Source: Plasmopara viticola (Eukaryota; Oomycota; Peronosporomycetes; Peronosporales; Peronosporaceae). From it: a stretch of DNA of 64,000 bases. Every line of letters begins with the position of its first letter. Positions within the stretch are counted from its first letter, which is position 1. Below are positions 47,726 through 59,560 of this stretch, piece after piece. The notes beneath the pieces are model-generated. The model ran no database searches. It was not told the origin of the DNA and saw only the letters and a program-made list of their open reading frames with translations. A program made the position numbers and the translations under genes. The stretch covers positions 1 to 64,000 of the forward strand of contig MBPM02000150.1 in NCBI GenBank assembly GCA_001695595.3, given 5' to 3'.

Positions 47726-47797
47726 AGTCTCCGACGGGACTCGAACCCGCATCTCCCGCTTCGTAGGCGGATGCCTTATCCATAGGGCCACGGGGAC
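47726..47797 (-). tRNA. tRNA-Arg (ACG), variable-loop deletion
   Basis: Copy 130. One base missing in the variable loop (plus cgcatctccc), giving 72 nt; D loop ccatagggcc. Confidence 0.7.
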
Positions 47798-48101
47798 GAT
47801 TTAGAGACTGCGACTCTTTTTTTAAAACACGACCTTAATTAGATTATCAGTACAACTAGAAAAAACTTTAGAAGCATAAACTAACCCTACAATAGTCTCA
47901 AACGACGTTGCAGCTTCGATCATGTATCCTCGAAATGGCTTTTAAAAAAGTCAACCGACGAGGCTGAACTCTAGCTTTAATTTTGCATCGCTTACGTCGA
48001 TTACGCGCTATAACCATGGGACTAATACAATTGCGCACGAGTTTGTCGTTCTTGTTAGCAAAATGCAATAAGACAGCACGTTATGTGTTAGGATGAATAT
48101 C

Positions 48102-48173
48102 AGTCTCCGACGGGACTCGAACCCGCATCTCCCGCTTCGTAGGCGGATGCCTTATCCATTATTCCACGGGGAC
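48102..48173 (-). tRNA. tRNA-Arg (ACG), probable pseudogene
   Basis: Copy 131. Variable-loop deletion, D stem broken (plus ccattattccacgg) and terminator lost (gaatatca). Confidence 0.6.
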
Positions 48174-48476
48174 CTTTTAAAGACCACGTCTCCTTTTTCA
48201 AGTTACGACCTTAACAACATTATCAGTACAAGTAACGAGACTTCGGAAGCATAAAACAACCCTACAATAGTCTTTAACGACCTTGCAGCTTCAATCATGT
48301 ATCCTCACAATGGCTTTTTGAAAAGCCAACCGACGGGGCTGAAGTCTCGCTTTGGTTTTGCATCGTTTACGTCGATTACGTGCTATAGCCACGGAACTAA
48401 TACAATTGCGCACCAGTTTGTCGTTCTTGTTAGCAAGATGCAATAAGACAGCGCGTTATGGGCTAGGATGAAAATC

Positions 48477-48511
48477 AGTCTCCGACGGGACTTGAACCCG
48501 CGATCTTTCGC
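48477..48511 (-). pseudogene. truncated tRNA-Arg, 5' half deleted
   Basis: Copy 132, the 19176 class with one further base lost (tttcgcttagac). Confidence 0.8.
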
Positions 48512-48812
48512 TTAGACACCACGTCTCCTTTCTCAAGTCACTACTTTATACAGATTGTCCGTATTAGAAAAGAAGACTTTGGAAGCATAAAACGACCCTT
48601 TAATAGTCTTAACCGACCTTGCAGCTTTGATCATGTATCCTCACAAGAGCTTTTTAAAAAGTCAACCTACGAGGCTGTACTCTCGCTTCGGTTTTGCATC
48701 GTTTACGTCGATTACGTGCTATAGCCATGGGACTAATACGATTGCGCACGAGTTTGTCGTTCTTGTTAGCAAAATGCAATAAGACAGCGCGTTATGTGCT
48801 AGGATGAAAATC

Positions 48813-48885
48813 AGTCTTCGACGGGACTCGAATCCGCAATCTCCCGCTTCGTAGGCGGATGCCTTATCCATTGGACCACGGGGAC
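48813..48885 (-). tRNA. tRNA-Arg (ACG), multiple stem variants
   Basis: Copy 133. Acceptor 3' strand CGAAGAC adds a C5:A68 mismatch; A53 in the T stem; D-arm ttggacc. Confidence 0.6.
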
Positions 48886-49189
48886 GTTTCAAAGACTGCG
48901 TCTCCTTTTTCAAGTCATGACCTTAACCAGATCATGAGTACAACTAAAGAGAACTTTGGAAGCATAAAACAACCCTACAATAGTCTATAACGACCTTGCA
49001 GGTTCAATCATGTATCCTCAAAAAGGCTTTTTAAAAAGTCAACCTACGAGGCTGAACTCTCGCTTTGGTTTTGCATCGTTTACGTCGATTACGTGCTATA
49101 GCCACGGAACTAATACAATTGCGCACCAGTTTGTCGTTCTTGTTAGCAAGATGCAATAAGACAGCGCGTTATGTGCTAGGCTGAAAATC

Positions 49190-49225
49190 AGTCTCCGACG
49201 GGACTTGAACCCGCAATCTTTCGCT
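49190..49225 (-). pseudogene. truncated tRNA-Arg, 5' half deleted
   Basis: Copy 134, the 19176 class; box B GGTTCAAGTCC. Confidence 0.85.
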
Positions 49226-49526
49226 TTAGACACCACGTCTCCTTTCACAAGTCACTACTTTATACAGATTCTCCGTACTAGTAAAGAAGACTTTGGAAGC
49301 ATAAAACGACCCTTCAATAGTCTTAACCGACCTTGCAGGTTCAATCATGTATCCTCAAAAAGGCTTTTTAAAAAGTCAACCTACGAGGCTGAACTCTCGC
49401 TTCGGTTTTGCATCGTTTACGTCGATTACGTGCTATAGCCATGGGACTAATACGATTGCGCACGAGTTTTTCGTTCTTGTTAGCAAAATGCAATAAGACA
49501 GCGCGTTATGTGCTAGGATGTAAATC

Positions 49527-49599
49527 AGTCTCCGACGGGACTCGAATCCGCAATCTCCTGCTTCGTAGGCGGATGCCTTATCCATTGGACCACGGGGAC
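49527..49599 (-). tRNA. tRNA-Arg (ACG), multiple stem variants
   Basis: Copy 135. A53, anticodon-stem C29:A41 mismatch (plus ctcctgc), D-arm ttggacc. Flank gtaaatca leaves only TTT for termination. Confidence 0.6.
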
Positions 49600-49903
49600 G
49601 TTTTAGAGACTGCGTCTCCTTTTTCAAGTCACGATCTTAAACAGATCATCAGTACAACTAAAGAGGACTTTGGAAGCATAGAACGACCCTACAATAGTCT
49701 TAAACGACCTTGCAGCTTCAATCATGTATCCTCACAATGGCTTTTTAAAAAGTCAACCGACGAGGCTGAACTCTAGCTTTGGTTTTGCATCTTTTACGTA
49801 GATTACGCGCTATAGCCATGGGACTAATACAATTGCGCACCAGTTTGTCGTATTTGTTAGCAAAATGCAACAAGACAGCACGTTATGTGTTAGGATGAAA
49901 ATC

Positions 49904-49976
49904 AGGCTCCGACGGGACTCGAATCCGCAATCTCCCGCTTCGTAGGCGGATGCCTTATCCATTGGGCCACGAGGAC
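49904..49976 (-). tRNA. tRNA-Arg (ACG), GGAGCC variant
   Basis: Copy 136. U2:C71 mismatch (plus caggctcc), A53, and U5:G68 wobble (plus cgaggac). Confidence 0.65.
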
Positions 49977-50280
49977 GTTTAAGAGACTGCGTCTCCTTTT
50001 TCAAGTCACGACCTTAACCAGATTATCAGTACAAGTAAAGAGGACTTTGGAAGCATAAAACAACCATACAATAGTCTTAAACGACCTTGCAGCTTTAATC
50101 GTGTATCCTCACAATGGCTCTTTTAAAAGTCAACCGACGAGGCTGAACTCTAGCTTTGGTTTTGCATCGTTTACGTCGATTACGCGCTATAACCATGGGA
50201 CTTACACAATTGCGCACGAGTTTGTCGTTCTTGTTAGCAAAATGCAACAAGACAGCACGTTATGTGTTAGGATGAAAATC

Positions 50281-50353
50281 AGGCTCCGACGGGACTCGAA
50301 TCCGCAATCTCCCGCTTCGTAGGCGGATGCCTTATCCATTGGGCCACGGGGAC
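50281..50353 (-). tRNA. tRNA-Arg (ACG), GGAGCC variant
   Basis: Copy 137. U2:C71 mismatch and A53. Confidence 0.7.
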
Positions 50354-50656
50354 GTTTAAGAGACTGCGTCTCCTTTTTCAAGTCATGACCTTAACCAGAT
50401 CATCAGTACAACTAAAGAGGACTTTGGAAGCATAAAACAACCCTACAATAGTCTCAAACGACAATGCAGCTTCAATCATGTATCCTCACAATGGCTTTTT
50501 AAAAGTCAACTGACGAGGCTGAACTCTAGCTTTGGTTTTGCATCGTTTACGTCGATTACGCGCTATAGCCATGGGACTAATACAATTGCGCACGAGTTTG
50601 TCGTTCTTGTTAGCAAAATGCAACAAAACAGCACGTTATGTGTTAGGATGAATATC

Positions 50657-50728
50657 AGTCTCCGACGGGATTCGAACCCGCATCTCCCGCTTCGTAGGCG
50701 GATGCCTTATCCATTTAGCCACGGGGAC
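50657..50728 (-). tRNA. tRNA-Arg (ACG), probable pseudogene
   Basis: Copy 138. Variable-loop deletion, T loop and box B changed (plus gattcgaacc), terminator lost (gaatatca), D-stem C12 to U. Confidence 0.6.
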
Positions 50729-51029
50729 TTTTAAACACGTCTCCTTTTTCAAGTCACGACCTTAATTAGATTATCAGTACAAGTAAAGAGGACTTTGGAA
50801 GCATAAAACAACCCTACAATAGTCTTAAACGACCTTGCAGCTTCAATCATGTATCCTCACAATGGCTTTTTAAAAAAGTCAACCGACGAGGCTGAACTCT
50901 CGCTTTGGCTTTGCATCGTTTACGTCGATTACGTGCTATAGCCATGGGACTAATACAATTGCGCACCAGTTTGTCGTTCTTGTTAGCAAAATGCAACAAG
51001 ACAGCACGTTATGTGTTAGGATGAAAATC

Positions 51030-51100
51030 AGGCTCCGACGGGACTCGAATCCGCAATCTCCGCTTCGTAGGCGGATGCCTTATCCATTGGGCCACGGGAC
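51030..51100 (-). tRNA. tRNA-Arg (ACG), two 1-bp deletions
   Basis: Copy 139. The same pair of single-base losses as the copy at 1-60, plus the GGAGCC variant and A53. Confidence 0.6.
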
Positions 51101-51401
51101 GTTTAGAGACTGCGTCTCGTTTTTCAAGTCACGACCTTAAACAGATTATCAGTACAACTAAAGTTTGGTAGCATAGAAAGACCCATACACAATAGTCTTA
51201 AACGACCTTGCAGCTTAAATCATGTATCCTCACAATGGCTTTTTAAAAAGTCAACCGACGAGGCTGAACTCTAGCTTTGGTTTTGCATCTTTTACGTCGA
51301 TTACGCGCTATAGCCATGGGACTAATACAATTGCGCACGAGTTTGTCGTTCTTGTTAGCAAAATGCAACAAGACAGCACGTTATGTGTTAGGATGAAAAT
51401 C

Positions 51402-51474
51402 AGGCTCCGACGGGACTCGAATCCGCAATCTCCCGCTTCGTAGGCGGATGCCTTATCCATTGGGCCACGGGGAC
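51402..51474 (-). tRNA. tRNA-Arg (ACG), GGAGCC variant
   Basis: Copy 140. U2:C71 and A53. Confidence 0.7.
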
Positions 51475-51778
51475 GTTTAAGAGACTGCGTCTCCTTTTTC
51501 AAGTCATGACCTTAACCAGATCATCAGTACAACTAAAGAGGACTTTGGAAGCATAAAACAACCCTACAATAGTCTTAAACGACCTTGCAGCTTCAATCAT
51601 GTATCCTCACAATGGCTCTTTTAAAAGTCAACCGACGAGGCTGAACTCTCGCTTTGGTTTTGCATCGTTTACGTCGATTACGTGCTATAGCCATGGGACT
51701 AATACAATTGCGCACCAGTTTGTCGTTCTTGTTAGCAAAATGCAATAAGACAGCACGTTATGTGTTAGGATGAAAATC

Positions 51779-51851
51779 AGTCTCCGACGGGACTCGAACC
51801 CGCAATCTCCCGCTTCGTAGGCGGATGCCTTATCCATTGGGCCACGGGGAC
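51779..51851 (-). tRNA. tRNA-Arg (ACG)
   Basis: Copy 141, consensus body among variant neighbours. Confidence 0.9.
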
Positions 51852-52154
51852 GTTTAAGAGACTGCGTCTCTTTTTCAAGTCACGACCTTAACCAGATTAT
51901 CAGTACAACTAAAGAGGACTTTGGAAGCATAAAACAACCCTACAATAGTCTTAAACGACCTTGCAGCTTAAATCATGTATCCTCACAATGGCTTTTTAAA
52001 AAGTCAACCGACGAGGCTGAACTCTCGCTTTGGTTTTGCATCGTTTACGTCGATTACGTGCTATAGCCATGAGACTAATACAATTGCGCACCAGTTTGTC
52101 GTTCTTGTTAGCAAAATGCAACAAGACAGCACGTTATGTGTTAGGATGAAAATC

Positions 52155-52227
52155 AGGCTCCGACGGGACTCGAATCCGCAATCTCCTGCTTCGTAGGCGG
52201 ATGCCTTATCCATTGGGCCACGGGGAC
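52155..52227 (-). tRNA. tRNA-Arg (ACG), GGAGCC variant
   Basis: Copy 142. U2:C71, A53 and C29:A41. Confidence 0.65.
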
Positions 52228-52531
52228 GTTTTAGAGACCGCGTCTCCTTTTTCAAGTCACGACCTTAAACAGATTATCAGTACAACTAAAGAGGACTTTG
52301 GTAGCATAGAAAGACCCTACAATAGTCTTAAACGACCTTGCAGCATCAATCACGTATCCTCACAATGGCTTTTTAAAAAGTCAACCGACGAGGCTGAACT
52401 CTAGCTTTGGTTTTGCATCTTTTACGTCGATTACGCGCTATAGCCATGGGACTAATACAATTGCGCACGAGTTTGTCGTTCTTGTTAGCAAAATGCAACA
52501 AGACAGCACGTTATGTGTTAGGATGAAAATC

Positions 52532-52604
52532 AGGCTCCGACGGGACTCGAATCCGCAGTCTCCCGCTTCGTAGGCGGATGCCTTATCCATTGGGCCACGG
52601 GGAC
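52532..52604 (-). tRNA. tRNA-Arg (ACG), GGAGCC variant
   Basis: Copy 143. U2:C71, A53 and a variable-loop change (plus cagtctccc) shared with 53994. Confidence 0.65.
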
Positions 52605-52910
52605 GTTTAAGAGACTGCGTCTCCTTTTTCAAGTCATGACCTTAACCAGATCATCAGTACAACTAAAGAGGACTTTGGAAGCATAAAACAACCCTACAAT
52701 AGTCTCAAACGACCTTGCAGCTTCAATCATGTATCCTCACAATGGCTCTTTTAAAAAAGTCAACCGACGAGGCTGAACTCTCGCTTTGGCTTTGCATCGT
52801 TTACGTCGATTACGTGCTATAGCCATGGGACTAATACAATTGCGCACCAGTTTGTCGTTCTTGTTAGCAAAATGCAATAAGACAGCACGTTATGTGTTAG
52901 GATGAAAATC

Positions 52911-52982
52911 AGTCTCCGACGGGACTCGAACCCGCAATCTCCCGCTTCGTAGGCGGATGCCTTATCCATTGGGCCACGGGAC
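52911..52982 (-). tRNA. tRNA-Arg (ACG), acceptor 1-bp deletion
   Basis: Copy 144. Acceptor 5' strand lacks one C. Confidence 0.7.
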
Positions 52983-53250
52983 GTTTTGAGACCGCGTCTC
53001 CTTTTTCAAGTCAAGACCTTAACTAATTATCAGTACAACTAAAGAGGACTTTGGAAGCATAAAACGACCCTACAATAGTCTTAAACGACGTTGCAGCTTT
53101 GATCATGTATCCTCACAATGGCTTTTTGGTTTTGCATCGTTTACGTCGATTATGTGCTATAGCCATGGGACTAATACGATTGCGCACGAGTTTGTTGATC
53201 TTGTTAGCAAAATGCAATAAGACAGCACGTTATGTGCTAGGATGAAAATC

Positions 53251-53323
53251 AGGCTCCGACGGGACTCGAATCCGCAATCTCCCGCTTCGTAGGCGGATGC
53301 CTTATCCATTGGGCCACGGGGAC
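53251..53323 (-). tRNA. tRNA-Arg (ACG), GGAGCC variant
   Basis: Copy 145. U2:C71 and A53; the upstream unit lacks part of the spacer (ggctttttggttttgcatcg). Confidence 0.7.
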
Positions 53324-53616
53324 GTTTTAAAGACCACGTCTCCTTTTTCAAGTCACTACCTTAAACAGATTATCAGTACAAGAAAAGAGGATTTCGAAAG
53401 CATAATACGACCCTACAATAGTCTTAAACGACCTTGCAGCTTTAATCATGTATCCTCAAATAGCATTTTATAAAGTCAACCGACGAGGCTGAGTCTCGCT
53501 TCGGTCATGCATCGGTTACGTGCTATAGCCATGGGACTAATACAATTGCGCATGAGTTTGTCGTTCTTGTTAGCAAAATGCAATAAGACAGCACGTTATG
53601 TATTAGGATGAAAATC

Positions 53617-53689
53617 AGTCTTCGACGGGACTCGAACCCGCAATCTCCTGCTTCGTAGGCGGATGCCTTATCCATTGGGCCACGGGGAA
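53617..53689 (-). tRNA. tRNA-Arg (ACG), acceptor variants
   Basis: Copy 146. C5:A68 mismatch, C29:A41, and G1 changed (plus ggggaag), so the 1:72 pair is lost. Confidence 0.6.
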
Positions 53690-53993
53690 GTTTTAGAGAC
53701 CGCGTTTCCTTTTTCAAGTCACGACCTTAAACAGATTATCAGTACAACTAAAGAGGACTTTGGTAGCATAGAAAGACCCTACAATAGTCTTAAACGACCT
53801 TGCAGCATCAATCACGTATCCTCACAATGGCTTTTTAAAAAGTCAACCGACGAGGCTGAACTCTAGCTTTGGTTTTGCATCTTTTACGTCGATTACGCGC
53901 TATAGCCATGGGACTAATACAATTGCGCACGAGTTTGTCGTTCTTGTTAGCAAAATGCAACAAGACAGCACGTTATGTGTTAGGATGAAAATC

Positions 53994-54066
53994 AGGCTCC
54001 GACGGGACTCGAATCCGCAGTCTCCCGCTTCGTAGGCGGATGCCTTATCCATTGGGCCACGGGGAC
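53994..54066 (-). tRNA. tRNA-Arg (ACG), GGAGCC variant
   Basis: Copy 147, sister of 52532. Confidence 0.65.
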
Positions 54067-54371
54067 GTTTAAGAGACTGCGTCTCCTTTTTCAAGTCATG
54101 ACCTTAACCAGATCATCAGTACAACTAAAGAGGACTTTGGAAGCATAAAACAACCCTACAATAGTCTCAAACGACCTTGCAGCTTAAATCATGTATCCTC
54201 ATAATGGCTTTTTAAAAAAGTCAACCGACGAGGCTGAACTCTCGCTTTGGCTTTGCATCGTTTACGTCGATTACGTGCTATAGCCATGGGACTAATACAA
54301 TTGCGCACCAGTTTGTCGTTCTTGTTAGCAAAATGCAATACGACAGCACTTTATGTGTTAGGATGAAAATC

Positions 54372-54444
54372 AGTCTCCGACGGGACTCGAACCCGTAATC
54401 TCCCGCTTCGTAGGCGGATGCCTTATCCATTGGGCCACGGGAAC
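54372..54444 (-). tRNA. tRNA-Arg (ACG), U3 variant
   Basis: Copy 148. U3:G70 wobble (plus gggaac) and one T-stem change (cccgtaatc). Confidence 0.7.
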
Positions 54445-54714
54445 GTTTTTGAGACCGCGTCTCCTTTTTCAAGTCAAGACCTAAACTAAATTATTAGTAC
54501 AACTAAAGAGGACTTTGGAAGCATAAAACGACCCTACAATAGTCTTAAACGACGTTGGAGCTTTGATCATGTATCCTCACAATGGCTTTTTGGTTTTGCA
54601 TCGTTTACGTCGATTATGTGCTATAGCCATGGGACTAATACGATTGCGCACGAGTTTGTTGATCTTGTTAGCAAAATGCAATAAGACAGCACGTTATGTG
54701 CTAAGATGAAAATC

Positions 54715-54787
54715 AGGCTCCGACGGGACTCGAATCCGCAATCTCCCGCTTCGTAGGCGGATGCCTTATCCATTGGGCCACGGGGAC
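54715..54787 (-). tRNA. tRNA-Arg (ACG), GGAGCC variant
   Basis: Copy 149, sister of 53251. Confidence 0.7.
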
Positions 54788-55082
54788 GTTTTAAAGACCA
54801 CGTCTCCTTTTTCAAGTCACTACCTTAAACAGATTATCAGTACAAGAAAAGAGGATTTCGAAAGCATAAAACGACCCTACAATAGTCTTAAACGACCTTG
54901 CAGCTTTAATCATGTATCCTCAAAATAGCATTTTATAAAGTCAACCGACGAGGCTGAGGTCTCGCTTCGGTCATGCATCGGTTACGTGCTATAGCCATGG
55001 GTCTAATACAATTGCGCATGGGTTTGTCGTTCTTGTTAGCAAAATGCAATAAGACAGCACGTTATGTATTAGGATGAAAATC

Positions 55083-55155
55083 AGTCTTCGACGGGACTCG
55101 AACCCGCAATCTCCCGCTTCGTAGGCGGATTCCTTATCCATTGGGCCACGGGGAC
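55083..55155 (-). tRNA. tRNA-Arg (ACG), D-stem variant
   Basis: Copy 150. G10:C25 lost (plus gcggattcc) and C5:A68; first of three near-identical 368-bp units. Confidence 0.6.
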
Positions 55156-55450
55156 GTTTTAAAGACCACGTCTCCTTTTTCAAGTCACTACCTTAAACAG
55201 ATTATCAGTACAAGAAAAGAGGATTTCGAAAGCATAAAACGACCCTACAATAGTCTTAAACGACCTTGCAGCTTTAATCATGTATCCTCAAAATAGCATT
55301 TTATAAAGTCAACCGACGAGGCTGAGGTCTCGCTTCGGTCATGCATCGGTTACGTGCTATAGCCATGGGTCTAATACAATTGCGCATGGGTTTGTCGTTC
55401 TTGTTAGCAAAATGCAATAAGACAGCACGTTATGTATTAGGATGAAAATC

Positions 55451-55523
55451 AGTCTTCGACGGGACTCGAACCCGCAATCTCCCGCTTCGTAGGCGGATTC
55501 CTTATCCATTGGGCCACGGGGAC
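55451..55523 (-). tRNA. tRNA-Arg (ACG), D-stem variant
   Basis: Copy 151, same changes as 55083. Confidence 0.6.
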
Positions 55524-55819
55524 GTTTTAAAGACCACGTCTCCTTTTTTCAAGTCACTACCTTAAACAGATTATCAGTACAAGAAAAGAGGATTTCGAAA
55601 GCATAAAACGACCCTACAATAGTCTTAAACGACCTTGCAGCTTTAATCATGTATCCTCAAAATAGCATTTTATAAAGTCAACCGACGAGGCTGAGGTCTC
55701 GCTTCGGTCATGCATCGGTTACGTGCTATAGCCATGGGACTAATACAATTGCGCATGAGTTTGTCGTTCTTGTTAGCAAAATGCAATAAGACAGCACGTT
55801 ATGTATTAGGATGAAAATC

Positions 55820-55892
55820 AGTCTTCGACGGGACTCGAACCCGCAATCTCCTGCTTCGTAGGCGGATGCCTTATCCATTGGGCCACGGGGAA
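55820..55892 (-). tRNA. tRNA-Arg (ACG), acceptor variants
   Basis: Copy 152, same changes as 53617. Confidence 0.6.
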
Positions 55893-56196
55893 GTTTTAGA
55901 GACCGCGTTTCCTTTTTCAAGTCACGACCTTAAACAGATTATCAGTACAACTAAAGAGGACTTTGGTAGCATAGAAAGACCCTACAATAGTCTTAAACGA
56001 CCTTGCAGCATCAATCACGTATCCTCACAATGGCTTTTTAAAAAGTCAACCGACGAGGCTGAACTCTAGCTTTGGTTTTGCATCTTTTACGTCGATTACG
56101 CGCTATAGCCATGGGACTAATACAATTGCGCACGAGTTTGTCGTTCTTGTTAGCAAAATGCAATAAGACAGCACGTTATGTGTTAGGATGAAAATC

Positions 56197-56269
56197 AGGC
56201 TCCGACGGGACTCGAACCCGCAATCTCTCGCTTCGTAGGCGGATGCCTTATATATTTGGCCACGGGGAC
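56197..56269 (-). tRNA. tRNA-Arg (ACG), box A destroyed
   Basis: Copy 153. D arm reads plus ttatatatttggcc, so GG and box A are lost; also GGAGCC and C28:A42. Confidence 0.55.
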
Positions 56270-56567
56270 GATTTAGAGACTGCGACTCCTTTTTCAAGTC
56301 ACGACCTAAACCAGATTATCAGTACAACTAAAGAGGACTTTAGAAGCATGAAACAACCATACAATAGTCTTAAACGACCTTGCAGCTTTAATCGTGTATC
56401 CTCACAATGGCTCTTTTAAAAGTCAACCGACGAGGCTGAACTCTCGCTTTGGTTTTGCATCGTTTACGTCGCTTACGTGCTAAAGCCACGGAACTAATTC
56501 AATTGCGCATCAGTTTGTCGTTCTTGGTATGCAAAAAGACAGCGCGTTATGTGCTAGGATGAAAATC

Positions 56568-56603
56568 AGTCTCCGACGGGACTCGAACCCGCAATCTTTC
56601 GCT
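56568..56603 (-). pseudogene. truncated tRNA-Arg, 5' half deleted
   Basis: Copy 154, the 19176 class with intact box B. Confidence 0.85.
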
Positions 56604-56904
56604 TTAGACACCACGTCTCCTTTCTCAAGTCACTACTTTATACAGATTGTCCGTACTAGTAAAGGGGACTTTGGAAGCATAAAACGACCCTTCAATAGTC
56701 GTAAGCGACCTTGCAGCTTTGATCATGTATCCTCACAAGAGCTTTTTAAAAAGGCAACCTACGAGGCTGTACTCTCGCTTCGGTTTTGCATCGTTTACGT
56801 CGATTTCGTGCTATAGCCATGGGACTAATCCGATTGCGCACCAGTTTGTCGTTCTTGTTGGCAAAATGCAATAAGATAGCACGTTATGTGTTAGGATGAA
56901 AATC

Positions 56905-56977
56905 AGTCTCCGACGGGACTCGAATCCGCAATCTCCCGCTTCGTAGGCGGATGCCTTATCCATAGGGCCACGGGGAC
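56905..56977 (-). tRNA. tRNA-Arg (ACG), T-stem variant
   Basis: Copy 155. A53 and D loop ccatagggcc. Confidence 0.7.
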
Positions 56978-57280
56978 GTTTAAGAGACTGCGTCTCCTTT
57001 TTCAAAACACGACCTTAATTAGATTATCAGTACAACTAAAGAAAACTTTAGAAGCACAAACTAACCCTACAATAGTCTCAAACGACGTTGCAGCTTCGAT
57101 CATGTATCCTCACAATGGCTTTTTGAAAAGTCAACTGACGAGGCTGAACTCTAGCTTTGGTTTTGCATCGCTTACGTCGATTACGCGCTATAACCATGGG
57201 ACTAATACAATTGCGCACGAGTTTGTCGTTCTTGTTAGCAAAATGCAATAAGACAGCACGTTATGTGTTAGGATGATATC

Positions 57281-57352
57281 AGTCTCCGACGGGACTCGAA
57301 CCCGCATCTCCCGCTTCGTAGGCGGATGCCTTATCCCTTATTCCACGGGGAC
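57281..57352 (-). tRNA. tRNA-Arg (ACG), probable pseudogene
   Basis: Copy 156. Variable-loop deletion, D arm broken (plus cccttattccacgg), terminator lost (gatgatatca). Confidence 0.55.
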
Positions 57353-57655
57353 CTTTTAAAGACCACGTCTCCTTTTTCAAGTTACGACCTTAACTACATT
57401 ATCAGTACAAGTAACGAGACTTCGGAAGCATAAATCAACCCTACAATAGTCTTAAACGACCTTGCAGCTTCAATCATGTATCCTCACAATGGCTTTTTTA
57501 AAAGTCAACCGACGGGGCTGAAGTCTCGCTTTGGTTTTGCATCGTTTACGTCGATTACGTGCTATAGCTATGGGACTAATTCAATTGCGCACGCGTTTGT
57601 CGTTCTTGTTAGCAAAATGCAATAAGATAGCACGTTATGTGTTAGGATGAAAATC

Positions 57656-57728
57656 AGGCTCCGACGGGACTCGAACCCGCAATCTCTCGCTTCGTAGGCG
57701 GATGCCTTATCCATTGGGCCACGGGGAC
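57656..57728 (-). tRNA. tRNA-Arg (ACG), GGAGCC variant
   Basis: Copy 157. U2:C71 and C28:A42. Confidence 0.7.
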
Positions 57729-58026
57729 GTTTTAAAGACCACGTCTCCTTTTTCAAGTCACTACCTTAATTAGATTATCAGTACAACAAAAAAGAACTTT
57801 GGAAGCATAAAACAACCCTACAATGGTCTTAAACGACCTTGCAGCTTTAATCGTGTATCCTCACAATGGCTCTTTTAAAAGTCAACCGACGAGGCTGAAG
57901 TCTCGCTTTGGTTTTGCAACGTTTACGTCGATTACGTGCTATAGCCATGGGACTAATACAATTGCGCACCAGTTTGTCGTTCTTGGTATGCAAAAAGACA
58001 GCGCGTTATGTGCTAGGATGAAAATC

Positions 58027-58099
58027 AGTCTCCGACGGGACTTGAACCCGCAATCTCCCGCTTCGTAGGCGGATGCCTTATCCATTGGGCCACGGGGAC
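58027..58099 (-). tRNA. tRNA-Arg (ACG), T-loop variant
   Basis: Copy 158. Full length but with the T-loop change (box B GGTTCAAGTCC) and the ggtatgcaaaaagacagcgc flank of the truncated class: a likely recombinant. Confidence 0.75.
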
Positions 58100-58396
58100 G
58101 TTTGAAAGTCCACGTCTCCTTTTCAAGTCACGACCTTAACTAGATTATCAGTACAAGAAAAGAGGAGTTCAAAATCATAAAACAACCCTACAATAGTCTT
58201 AAACGACCTTGCAGCTTAAATCGTGTATCCTCACAATGGCTTTTTGAAAAGTCAACCGACGAGGCTGAAGTCTCGCTTTGGTTTTGCAACGTTTACGTCG
58301 ATTACGTGCTATAGCCATGGGACTAATACAATTGCGCACCAGTTTGTCGTTCTTGGTATGCAAAAAGACAGCGCGTTATGTGCTAGGATGAAAATC

Positions 58397-58432
58397 AGTC
58401 TCCGACGGGACTTGAACCCGCAATCTTTCGCT
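58397..58432 (-). pseudogene. truncated tRNA-Arg, 5' half deleted
   Basis: Copy 159, the 19176 class; box B GGTTCAAGTCC. Confidence 0.85.
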
Positions 58433-58732
58433 TTAGACACCACGTCTCCTTTCTCAAGTCACTACTTTATACAGATTGTCCGTACTAGTAAAGAGGACTT
58501 TGGAAGCATAAAACGACCCTTCAATAGTTTGACCGACCTTGCAGCTTTGATCATGTATCCTCACAAGAGCTTTTTAAAAAGTCAACCTACGAGGCTGTAC
58601 TCTCGCTTTGGTTTTGCATCGTTTACGTCGATTACGTGCTATAGCCATGGGACTAATACGATTGCGCACGAGTTTGTCGTTCTTGTTTGCGAAATGCAAT
58701 AAGACAGCGCGTTATGTGCTAGGAGGAAAATC

Positions 58733-58805
58733 AGTCTTCGACGGGACTCGAATCCGCAATCTCCCGCTTCGTAGGCGGATGCCTTATCCATTGGGCCACG
58801 GGGAC
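58733..58805 (-). tRNA. tRNA-Arg (ACG), multiple stem variants
   Basis: Copy 160. C5:A68 and A53. Upstream plus-strand marker is gaggaaaatca, so TTTT is kept. Confidence 0.65.
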
Positions 58806-59110
58806 GATTTAGAGACTGCGTCTCCTTTTTCAAGTCATGACCTTAACCAGATCATCAGTACAACTAAAGAGGACTTTGGAAGCATAAAACAATCCTACAA
58901 TAGTCTTTAACGACCTTGCAGCTTCAATCATGTATCCTCACAATGGCTTTTTAAAAAAGTCAACCGACGAGGCTGAACTCTAGCTTTGGTTTTGCATCTT
59001 TTACGTTGATTACGCGCTATAGCCATGGGACTAATACAATTGCGCACCAGTTTGTCGTTCTTGTTAGCAAAATGCAACAAGACAGCACGTTATGTGTTAG
59101 GATGAAAATC

Positions 59111-59183
59111 AGGCTCCGACGGGACTCGAATCCGCAATCTCCTGCTACGTAGGCGGATGCCTTATCCATCGGGCCACGGGGAC
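59111..59183 (-). tRNA. tRNA-Arg (ACG), anticodon-loop variant
   Basis: Copy 161. Loop becomes CTACGTA (A37 to U). Also GGAGCC, A53, C29:A41 and a box A change (ccatcgggcc). Confidence 0.6.
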
Positions 59184-59487
59184 GTTTTAGAGACTGCGTC
59201 TCCTTTTTCAAGTCACGACCTTAACCAGATTATCAGTACAACTAAAGAGGACTTTGGTAGCATAGAAAGATCCTACAATAGTCTCAAACGACCTTGCAGC
59301 TTCAATCATGTATCCTCACAATGGCTTTTTAAAAAGTCGACCGACGAGGCTGAACTCTAGCTTTGGTTTTGCATCGTTTACGTCGATTACGCGCTATAGC
59401 CATGGTACTAATACAATTGCGCACCAGTTTGTCATTCTTGTTAGCAAAATGCAACAAGACAGCACGTTATGTGTTAGGATGAAAATC

Positions 59488-59560
59488 AGGCTCCGACGGG
59501 ACTCGAATCCGCAATCTCCCGCTTCGTAGGCGGATGCCTTAACCATTGGGCTACGGGGAC
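59488..59560 (-). tRNA. tRNA-Arg (ACG), GGAGCC variant
   Basis: Copy 162. U2:C71 and A53, with further D-arm changes (ccttaaccattgggctac). Confidence 0.6.
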
